5,305 nt of DNA, from contig QIDW01000162.1 of NCBI GenBank assembly GCA_003230435.1, forward strand, positions 1-5,305, written 5' to 3'. A model generated the notes under the pieces. That model saw only the letters and a list, made by a program, of their open reading frames with translations. It was not told the origin of the DNA and did no database searches. This DNA is from Acidimicrobiia bacterium (GTDB lineage: Bacteria; Actinomycetota; Acidimicrobiia; Spongiisociales; ZC4RG35). Positions 1 through 5,065 of this stretch are shown one piece after another. The number at the start of each line of letters is the position of its first letter. Positions within the stretch are counted from its first letter, which is position 1. The position numbers and the translations under genes were made by a program.

Positions 1-1
1 G

Positions 2-1657
2 GGATCATGGCAGAAGGACGCCACTCATCATCCCGGCCCCGTCAGCCCTCTGGTCGCCTCACTCCTGAGCAGCGAGGAGGCAGCTGTGGCCCGATGGTCC
101 GAGCGCACTGGATTGCTCATCGAAACCCTCGAACAGGTCTCGATCGGTGGTGAGCTCTACGCGCGGCCCATCCCGGTAGGTGGAGGCGACGGCTCGGCGA
201 AATCACCGCCCTGGTGGGTGATGGGCATCGTCGCCCGCATCCATCCAGCCCTTCGCAAACGTATGGCCACAGCCAAACGACTCGTCCAGTCGGGCGTCCT
301 CGATAATTCCGGCCGGCGGTGGACCACCGAGTTGAAACCCGAGATCATGGCCTCGGTTGATGTGTTGCGCGCCGTCGATGTCGTCGCACTCGAGGACGAT
401 GCGCTGCTCGCCCACGTCGACGACCTGCTCGTCTTCTCGGGAAACGCCCTCGACACCCACTTCGACCTCTTCGTGCCGTATCTAGTGGCCATTCACGAGC
501 TCGTCACCGGCTGCGAACGTCTGCTGGGATGGGATGATGAGGATGAAGCAATGCGTCTGCTTTCGGGACACTCGCCTGCCTCGTCACAGCCAACCGTGGC
601 CCTGCGAGCCGTGGTGGAGACCATCAAAGCGTCGACCGCCGCAACAGCGGCACTCGACGGAACAGACGGTGGGCTGGTGGAACGGGTGTCGGCCGCCGAC
701 GCGGAAGCAGCAAGAAGTATCGCCCGGTGGGTCGAGTCCTACGGCTTCCGGACCCTCGACTACGACTGGTCTTCCCCCACCATCGCGGAGCGACCGGGTC
801 TTATCGGGCAGATGATCCGGGCTGAGATCGAGGGCGAGACCCGGTTGCTCGACGACGACGGCGCCGAAACGACTGCGCGGTCCAAGCTGGCGCCCGATGA
901 TGTTGCCGAGTTCGACGGGCTGCTCGCCAGGGCAAGGGAGGCATACCCGGCCCGTGAGGACAACGTCCAGTGGACGGCAATGGTGCCGGGGGCACTGTTA
1001 CGGCGTGCCCACCTCGAGATCGGTGCCCGTCTCACGACCGCGGGGATCATTGACTCGGCTGATGATGTGTTCCTGCTCGAACACGACGAAGTTACGGGTG
1101 CGTTGCGCGAAGGAACCGGTTCGCTTCAAGCTCTAGTGCGACGTCGTCGCGCCGAGCGTGCCTGGGTGGCCACCCACCCCGGACCCAGCCAGCTGGGTGA
1201 GCCCGATGGGCCACCACCCGACCTGCGGGGGCTCCCCGAAGCCGGAAGAAAGATCAATGGTGCCCTGATGTGGGTGATCGCCGCCGAATTCACACCGATC
1301 ACCGCATCCGACGCCGACGGAGATGTCATCACTGGTCTGCCCGGAGCGGCCGGTACCTATACGGGCACGGCGCGCATCGTGCGGTCCGAGGCCGAGTTCG
1401 GGCGGGTCGAACCTGGTGACGTGGTCATCTGCTCCATCACGAACCCATCGTGGGCGGTGCTTTTCGGGATTGCTGGAGCCTTCGTCTGTGACGCCGGCGG
1501 ACCGCTGAGCCACACAGCAGTTCTCACCAGGGAGTACGACATCCCCTCGGTTCTGGCCACGGGCGACGCCACCAGCCGTATCGTTGACGGCGAGGTTGTC
1601 ACAGTCGACGGATCAGCCGGTACGGAGCACGACCGATCGGGGTCGATGTCGTTCTAG
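2..1657 (+). CDS. PEP-utilising enzyme with mobile phosphohistidine domain (5'-partial)
   Basis: Family: proteins related to PEP synthase and pyruvate phosphate dikinase, in which a swivelling phosphohistidine domain carries phosphate between active sites. Seen: the last ~90 residues form a typical PEP-utilisers mobile domain, with GDVVICSITNPSW followed by GGPLSHTAVLTREYDIPSV; the expected phospho-accepting His is codon 1511-1513. The preceding ~400 residues are a helical linker region of the kind found between the ATP-grasp and mobile domains. The frame is open to the left edge, and codons before 86 encode WQKDATHHPGPVSPLVASL, which resembles the conserved W-D-H-P-P-SP segment near the start of this linker. 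I therefore treat GTG 86, despite the GAGGAGG at 74-80, as internal and the gene as truncated by the window. 551 codons are visible before the stop. An N-terminal ATP-grasp domain may lie upstream. The substrate is unknown. The stop interlocks with that of the convergent thioesterase. Confidence 0.87.
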   Translation, partial: GSWQKDATHHPGPVSPLVASLLSSEEAAVARWSERTGLLIETLEQVSIGGELYARPIPVGGGDGSAKSPPWWVMGIVARIHPALRKRMATAKRLVQSGVLDNSGRRWTTELKPEIMASVDVLRAVDVVALEDDALLAHVDDLLVFSGNALDTHFDLFVPYLVAIHELVTGCERLLGWDDEDEAMRLLSGHSPASSQPTVALRAVVETIKASTAATAALDGTDGGLVERVSAADAEAARSIARWVESYGFRTLDYDWSSPTIAERPGLIGQMIRAEIEGETRLLDDDGAETTARSKLAPDDVAEFDGLLARAREAYPAREDNVQWTAMVPGALLRRAHLEIGARLTTAGIIDSADDVFLLEHDEVTGALREGTGSLQALVRRRRAERAWVATHPGPSQLGEPDGPPPDLRGLPEAGRKINGALMWVIAAEFTPITASDADGDVITGLPGAAGTYTGTARIVRSEAEFGRVEPGDVVICSITNPSWAVLFGIAGAFVCDAGGPLSHTAVLTREYDIPSVLATGDATSRIVDGEVVTVDGSAGTEHDRSGSMSF

Positions 1658-2012
1658 CGGGGTACTAGGGCTAGCTGTCTCGACTGGGCCACGAGGTTGT
1701 CCTCCTCGTCCCAGATCTCTCCGTCTTCCTCGAGGAGTCCTCCGGTCACATACCGGGTGCGAAACGGCATTTGAGCCATCTATGTGGGTTACGAATGTGC
1801 ACCGTCAAGTCGAGTGTTGGTGTCCAGTTGAGTGGCAAATTGGTATTGAACACCGAAGGAGGGAAGGCATCGGTTGCCATGACAGCCGCCAGCGGATCGG
1901 GTTGTTCACCTTCCAGAAGCCGAAACCATCCTCGAATCCTGGCTATCCCGGTGCGCTCGCCCATGATGCCGGCAGCGCCTTCGGGGTGAATCATGACCCT
2001 CACCTTGTCCAT
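1654..2012 (-). pseudogene. Acyl-CoA thioesterase (HotDog, TesB-like) remnant, truncated and frameshifted
   Basis: Family role: hydrolysis of acyl-CoA thioesters by a double-HotDog fold. Seen on the - strand: MDKVRVMIHPEG, then an RGWFRLLEGEQPDP segment, DAFPPSVFN, WTPTLDLTVHIR and WLKCRF. The frame then hits TGA at 1746-1748. In the next frame the family C-terminus continues as RTRYVTGGLLEEDGEIWDEE and LVAQSRQLALVPR, ending at TAG 1656-1654. Restoring one base near 1761 joins both parts as ...CRF-RTRYVTGG..., the usual sequence here. About 120 residues are recognisable, against roughly 260-280 for the family (from memory). The N-terminal HotDog is absent; upstream - strand DNA reads open to a possible ATG at 2165 but does not look like the family, and the SEC-C gene begins its 3' end at 2131. 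A sequencing error could explain the frameshift but not the missing half. Product probably non-functional. Confidence 0.82.
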
Positions 2013-2160
2013 CAAGGGGGTTCCGGGGCGCCTGCTATCCGAGGCGGTTCGCAAGATGCCTCCCGGACAGGTCACGATCGGTGTCGATGAAACGGATATA
2101 GAGATACTGGGCAATGGGCCCCGCTTCACGCTACCGCTTAAGCACGCTGAAGAACTCTGA
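1993..2160 (+). CDS. Possible small protein, 55 residues, unknown
   Basis: An ATG at 1993 follows GGGGTGA (1983-1989), a fair match to the anti-Shine-Dalgarno complement at suitable spacing. The frame begins MTLTLSIKGVPGRLL and ends FTLPLKHAEEL before TGA at 2158-2160. Third positions are about 70% G/C and second positions under 50%, as expected for coding DNA in this background. Against it, the 5' end is antisense to recognisable thioesterase codons and the 3' end overlaps the last 30 bases of the convergent SEC-C gene. I recognise no family. It may be chance, or a small gene that replaced the lost thioesterase N-terminus. Confidence 0.2.
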   Translation: MTLTLSIKGVPGRLLSEAVRKMPPGQVTIGVDETDIEILGNGPRFTLPLKHAEEL

Positions 2161-2634
2161 AACAACCGGTGCGTACATCACGTCCGTCGTCGGCACGTCA
2201 CTCTTGCCGGACTGGTCTAGGTGGCACCGCTTGTACTTGAGCCCTCTGCCGCAGGGGCACGACTGGTTCCTGCCGACTTCGCTCGGACTTGGGGTCATGG
2301 GCTCCACGTTGAACACGACCGCGTCGGCGGACCAGCCGAACTCGAGAACTGCGTCGCCGTCCGGGCCCAGCCAGGGCAGCTGAGCGTGCGCCTCGCCTGG
2401 CGAGTGTGCTGGAATCGTGTGTCGAGCCGTGAACCCCCGCTCCTCAGTCCGGGCTACCCAAACGGCGAATGGCCCGTTCTGCACATCGAACATGACCCAA
2501 GGCTCCTCCGAGAAGTACCAGTCGGGAAGACCAAATTCAACGCGCAGGAGCCGGGACTTCGTATTCAGGTCCGCTGCGAGGCGCTTGCTGACGGCCTGGA
2601 GAATCTCTTCACTGCTTCGACGGCTATGTGCCAT
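2131..2634 (-). CDS. SEC-C motif (zinc-binding) protein, 167 residues
   Basis: The clear landmark is CPCGRGLKYKRCH at residues 126-138, the CxCx8CH zinc-binding SEC-C motif first known from the SecA C-terminus and common in small stand-alone proteins. Ligands are C126, C128, C137 and H138. The ~120 residues before it have acidic and aromatic patches (DWYFSEEPWVMFDV, LEFGWSADAVVFNVEP) but no fold I recognise; about 29 residues follow the motif. There is no signal peptide or membrane segment, so it is probably cytoplasmic. I chose ATG 2634 because GGTGGAG lies upstream at reasonable spacing; a TTG at 2652 would add six residues with a poorer site. It diverges from fic across ~160 bp; a TAGGCT hexamer on its strand at 2688-2683 could be a -10. 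SEC-C domains are often found as add-ons in proteins of unknown role, so function cannot be assigned. Confidence 0.85.
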   Translation of the reverse strand: MAHSRRSSEEILQAVSKRLAADLNTKSRLLRVEFGLPDWYFSEEPWVMFDVQNGPFAVWVARTEERGFTARHTIPAHSPGEAHAQLPWLGPDGDAVLEFGWSADAVVFNVEPMTPSPSEVGRNQSCPCGRGLKYKRCHLDQSGKSDVPTTDVMYAPVVSEFFSVLKR

Positions 2635-2756
2635 TGTCAGGCTCTCCACCAACCTTGCAGCCTTGGCGGTATTGGCGCCCGAAGCCTACGCACCGCCGCT
2701 GGTGGGCCGCGCCGTGTCTCCAGCAGAAGAGCCGAGGCTGAGCCCCTAGAATTCCT

Positions 2757-2794
2757 ACGGAATGATTCAACTAAAGAAAGCGTAGGTATTCCGT
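2757..2794 (+). promoter_or_regulatory. Interlaced inverted repeats and promoter-like pair at the fic start
   Basis: ACGGAAT at 2757-2763 is repeated inverted as ATTCCGT at 2788-2794. CCTACG at 2754-2759 is mirrored by CGTAGG at 2781-2786. The left arm is itself palindromic (ATTCC-TAC-GGAAT, 2751-2763). The same bases fit an ECF-sigma-type promoter: GGAAT at 2759-2763, a 17-base spacer, then CGTA at 2781-2784. That would place transcription start near 2791-2793, at the proposed GTG, giving a leaderless message. An operator bound by the Fic C-terminal DNA-binding segment is a further reading. The repeats are seen; both functions are inferred. Confidence 0.4.
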
Positions 2795-3753
2795 GCCCAC
2801 GCCCAACCACCGAACAGCTGCTTGCTCGCGTCGACAGCGAGGTGGATGTTCTTCGGGAGCGCTTCGGCGGGTTGCCGCACAGCCTCGAACTGGACCATGT
2901 CCTACGTGAGATCTGGCTGTTGGAAACTCACCACTCCACGGCGATCGAGGGCAGTTCGCTGAGTCCGCAGGATGTGGTCGCCGTCGTCGAGCGCGGTGAG
3001 GCCCGGGGCACTCTCGCCGAGGCGCTCGAGGTTAAGGCCTACGCCGATGCTGCCGGCTGGGTCTACGAGACAGCTCCTGAAGCACCACCGGGCATAACCT
3101 TGGCGACGGTTCGAGAGGTGCATCGTCGTGTGGTGGGACCCGTGTGGGCGACTTTCCCTCCAGCTACCAGAGACGCCCCCGGCGATTTTCGGACGACTGG
3201 AGTGGCGGTGGGCGGTGGCAGGCGCGTTCAGTTATCGCCAGCACCAGGTGTTCACGCGGACACCGCCGACTGGGTGGCAGCCAGCGGTGAGCTCTCCGAC
3301 ACTCACCCGATCCAGCAGATCGCCGAGCGACACGCCCAGTTCGAGCGCATCCATCCCTTCATCGACGGAAATGGGCGCGTCGGACGGCTCTTGGCCAACT
3401 GGGGACTCGTCCAGGCCGACTATCCCCCAATAGTCGTCCGGTTTCAACAACGGGAGCACTATCTGCGGGTTTTAGAGCGTGCCGACCTAGGGGATGCCAA
3501 CGGCCTAGTGGAACTCTTCGCCAGAGCAATCAGCGAATCGATTAACAGGTTCATCCTGCCTCGGCTCGCTGGTGACGCCCGGATCGTTCCGCTCCGAGCG
3601 CTGGCAGAGGGCAGCCCCTACTCATCGGATTACCTCCGCCAGCTCGCTCTCTCCGGTCGGCTCCGCGCCGTGCGGCATGGGTCACTGTGGCTCAGCTCAC
3701 ACGCGGCGCTCCAGGACTATATGGACAGCCGTAGTTCCCGCGGCCGGCGGTGA
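2793..3753 (+). CDS. Fic-family protein AMP-transferase, self-inhibited, with C-terminal DNA-binding segment
   Basis: Fic enzymes usually transfer AMP from ATP to Ser, Thr or Tyr of a target protein. With the corrected start the product is 319 residues. Residues 48-53, STAIEG, fit the (S/T)xxxE(G/N) inhibitory motif; placed before the Fic core, this is the class II arrangement in which Glu52 blocks productive ATP binding. The catalytic loop HPFIDGNGRVGR at 187-198 is complete, with His187 and Asp191. Residues ~276-310 (YSSDYLRQLALSGRLRAV, then GSLWLSSHAAL) resemble excisionase/MerR-like helix-turn-helix segments. Odd start: there is no ATG, GTG or TTG in frame from 2641 to 2842. GTG 2793 gives the natural N-terminus VPTPTTEQLLAR only if one C of the run 2802-2804 is dropped. 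Otherwise ATT 2788 or GTG 2842 must serve. No separate antitoxin gene is next to it; the nearest neighbour is the divergent SEC-C gene. Family very sure; target unknown. Confidence 0.88.
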
Positions 3754-3757
3754 ACCA

Positions 3758-3775
3758 CGTGCACATCGCGTGCAC
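3758..3775. repeat. Direct repeat CGTGCAC, two copies
   Basis: CGTGCAC occurs at 3758-3764 and 3769-3775, 11 bases apart start to start, about one helical turn. Each contains the palindrome GTGCAC. It lies just after the fic stop and ~115 bases left of the tRNA fragment. I infer a protein-binding site, possibly an integrase or excisionase arm site. Confidence 0.5.
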
Positions 3776-3821
3776 AAGAGAACGAGAAACGACCCGGAAT
3801 ACTGCGAACTGATGAGAGCCT

Positions 3822-3846
3822 AAATCCCTTATATCACAAGGGATTT
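3822..3846. repeat. Perfect 9-bp inverted repeat (hairpin)
   Basis: AAATCCCTT (3822-3830) and AAGGGATTT (3838-3846) are exact reverse complements around a 7-base loop. No T-run follows, and the stem is A/T-rich for this DNA. It could be a weak terminator for fic, 70 bases after its stop. Given the adjacent tandem repeat and tRNA fragment it may equally be part of an element-end recombination site. Confidence 0.6.
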
Positions 3847-3851
3847 CGACG

Positions 3852-3871
3852 AATCGTCAGTAATCGTCAGT
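3852..3871. repeat. Tandem 10-bp direct repeat AATCGTCAGT x2
   Basis: AATCGTCAGT at 3852-3861 is followed at once by an identical copy at 3862-3871, a spacing close to one helical turn. It ends 19 bases before the tRNA fragment. Tandem short repeats beside an attachment core are typical of tyrosine-integrase arm sites; that role is inferred here. Confidence 0.6.
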
Positions 3872-3890
3872 ACCGGCACGACGCCCTGAC

Positions 3891-3940
3891 CATCCCTGAT
3901 AAGGATGAGGTCCCTGGTTCAAGTCCAGGTGGGCCCACCA
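3891..3940 (+). other. 3' fragment of tRNA-Ile(GAU): probable attachment site (att) of an integrative element
   Basis: The sequence folds as the 3' two-thirds of a tRNA. The anticodon stem is CATCC/GGATG (3891-3895, 3903-3907) around loop CTGATAA, with anticodon GAT at 3898-3900. A variable AGGTC follows, then T-arm CCTGG-TTCAAGT-CCAGG (3913-3929), acceptor strand TGGGCCC, discriminator A and an encoded CCA (3938-3940). The expected 5' acceptor strand GGGCCCA and D-arm are absent; the DNA before 3891 is unrelated and carries repeats. It cannot make a working tRNA. Elements that integrate into tRNA 3' ends rebuild the gene at one end and leave such a fragment at the other. With this orientation, the element lies to the left and old chromosome to the right. 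Confidence 0.82.
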
Positions 3941-3945
3941 ACCTA

Positions 3946-3982
3946 GGCCGCTGGTCACAGACCCGATGTTGACCAGAGGGCC
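3946..3982 (+). terminator. Hairpin just after the tRNA fragment, possible former tRNA terminator
   Basis: CTGGTCA (3951-3957) pairs with TGACCAG (3970-3976) around a 12-base loop, and flanking GGCC blocks (3946-3949, 3979-3982) extend the stem past a small internal bulge. No T-run follows. It begins six bases after the CCA end, where a terminator of the original tRNA-Ile gene would sit, in keeping with chromosomal DNA on this side. Confidence 0.4.
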
Positions 3983-4170
3983 ACCGGAAAGCCTGGCTCA
4001 ACTGCTCGAAAGTCCGTCTGAAGTCGTTTCTTGCCAGACGTTCAAGATCCTCGAATCTGCTCTGCATCGGTCCCTCGGTCTGATACGGATCGTAAGTGAG
4101 CCACTTGGCGGGTCATCGGATTGTCGACAGGACTAGTCACGGCCCGTCACCATGCCCGGAGGCCGCAAAC

Positions 4171-4210
4171 GGAGAACCCCGCCAGCCGGGTAGCCGGACG
4201 GGGGTTCTCC
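4171..4210 (-). terminator. Strong hairpin, probable terminator of the exported-protein gene
   Basis: GGAGAACCCC (4171-4180) and GGGGTTCTCC (4201-4210) are exact reverse complements, a 10-bp G/C-rich stem. The 20-base loop contains a second small stem, CCGG-GTAG-CCGG (4186-4197). On the - strand it begins ~42 bases after the stop of the 187-residue gene and is followed by GTTTG, a short T-run. It could also stop + strand transcription coming from the tRNA side. Confidence 0.6.
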
Positions 4211-4252
4211 TGTATCAGTTACTTTGCTCAGATCTATATGACGTGGTCTCGA

Positions 4253-4816
4253 TCAGCGGCCCTTGCTCACCTTCGGCATCCCGATGCACGATTGAGCCGT
4301 TTCCGGGTTTCCGAACTCTTCGACGTTTGCAGCGACGTACTCGCCGTGGTTTTTGTAGCTGCTGAACGTCGATGCACCAGCCACTCCCACCATCGTTCCA
4401 AGCGTGTTACCGAGAGTGTCGGTCCAGGTACCGCTGAAATTGCCGCTGGAATCAAAGTCGGTGGCGCTAGCAGTGAGGGTGTAAGGCGATCCCCATACCA
4501 CGTAATCAGTCGTGTAGTTGATCGTTGCCCCGTCGATCGTCCCCTCGGTCAACGTATCACCCCATCTCGGCTGATTGCCTGCACCGCTGAATGTCCCGTC
4601 ACAAGGATTGAGCGTCACCGTGAAGGTCTGTGGGTAGTTGTTTCCTCTGATGGTATAGGTAACGGTGTAGTCGGTTGTCTTGAACTGGTACCTCTCGACA
4701 CCTGCTCCCGCCGGTATCGCCAGAGCCAGGAACAGTCCAAGCACCAGCCCTAGAACCAGCCATTTGCTTCGACCCGAACGGGCCTTCTTTGTGATGTGTC
4801 TTCCTCGACTCATCAT
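4253..4816 (-). CDS. Exported beta-rich protein of unknown function, 187 residues
   Basis: The N-terminus is a classic signal peptide: a basic region (residues 4-18, many K/R), a hydrophobic core WLVLGLVLGLFLALAI at 19-34, and AGA at 36-38 as a likely signal peptidase I site, leaving a mature protein from Gly39. The mature part is rich in Thr, Tyr, Gly and Asn, with alternating strands (DYTVTYTI, QTFTVTLNPCDG, SPYTLTASATDF), suggesting a small beta-sandwich. The only two cysteines, C72 and C177, could form a disulfide outside the membrane. Start choice: two adjacent ATGs (4816 and 4813) follow AAAGGGAG, and a signal peptide begins at once. An in-frame upstream extension to 5161 is open, but its His-rich opening does not look like protein and covers the divergent gene. 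I recognise no family. Confidence 0.85.
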   Translation of the reverse strand: MMSRGRHITKKARSGRSKWLVLGLVLGLFLALAIPAGAGVERYQFKTTDYTVTYTIRGNNYPQTFTVTLNPCDGTFSGAGNQPRWGDTLTEGTIDGATINYTTDYVVWGSPYTLTASATDFDSSGNFSGTWTDTLGNTLGTMVGVAGASTFSSYKNHGEYVAANVEEFGNPETAQSCIGMPKVSKGR

Positions 4817-4894
4817 TGTCTCCCTTTGTTTGTCTGCACCCTCTTTTGTCAATGCCCCACTCACTGACAGTGGCTGATATTGGTTGTGCCAGCT

Positions 4895-4909
4895 AGGGCC
4901 GAAAGTCCC
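4895..4909. promoter_or_regulatory. Partial palindrome resembling a DosR/DevR box
   Basis: On the - strand this reads GGGACTTTCGGCCCT. It matches the half-sites of the DosR (DevR) operator consensus GGGACTWWAGTCCC except for GGCCC in place of GTCCC. DosR-type regulators control hypoxia and dormancy genes in mycobacteria, and relatives occur in other actinobacteria. It lies 80 bases upstream of the - strand exported-protein gene. A CAATAT at 4882-4877 could be the -10, which would put the box over the -35 position, as in DosR proximal sites. It could also act on the divergent gene. Confidence 0.4.
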
Positions 4910-5065
4910 GCGCTCACCGAATCCAAACTTCGAACCGCGAGGTAACCACTCCTCACGGGAGGCTGTATCGCCGGCAATACGGGCCCCGAACAGCGAAACG
5001 TTTTCTGTGCCAGCTTGTGATCCGTTGGTAGCCTGTTTATCGATTGTCGGATCAGGGAGTGGCTT

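Larger units (their letters stand above)
3941..4252. other. Gene-poor stretch right of the tRNA fragment
   Basis: No convincing gene is seen. It holds a hairpin directly after the tRNA fragment and a strong hairpin at 4171-4210. A - strand frame from ATG 4067 begins MQSRFEDLERLARNDFRRTF behind GAGGGA, which looks protein-like, but it continues through the tRNA fragment and is not called. Confidence 0.5.

Noticed and set aside
86..88. GTG with GAGGAGG upstream as start of the PEP-utilising gene
   Set aside because: The frame is open to the window edge and upstream residues look like part of the family; GAGGAGG simply encodes Glu-Glu and part of Ala.
1584..2090. 168-residue + strand ORF
   Set aside because: It lies antisense to recognisable thioesterase codons, and its composition (Arg, Ser, Pro, Cys) is not protein-like.
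2221..2790. Upstream extension of the fic frame to 2221
   Set aside because: It is antisense to the SEC-C gene, with no protein-like features before about 2790.
3867..4067. 66-residue - strand ORF ending in GPPGLEPGTSSL-type sequence
   Set aside because: That ending is the well-known false translation of the strand opposite a tRNA. Only the first ~32 residues look protein-like, so no gene is called.
4121..4753. 210-residue + strand ORF
   Set aside because: It is a shadow of the - strand exported-protein gene with low-quality composition and no RBS or motif.
4847..4852. Perfect TTGACA (- strand) upstream of the 187-residue gene
   Set aside because: The -10 at proper spacing would be ACAAAG, inside the ribosome-binding region, so it is a poor promoter.
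4921..5065. Possible riboswitch ahead of the + strand exported-protein gene
   Set aside because: Some short pairings exist, but I could not match conserved cores of c-di-GMP, c-di-AMP or other known classes.
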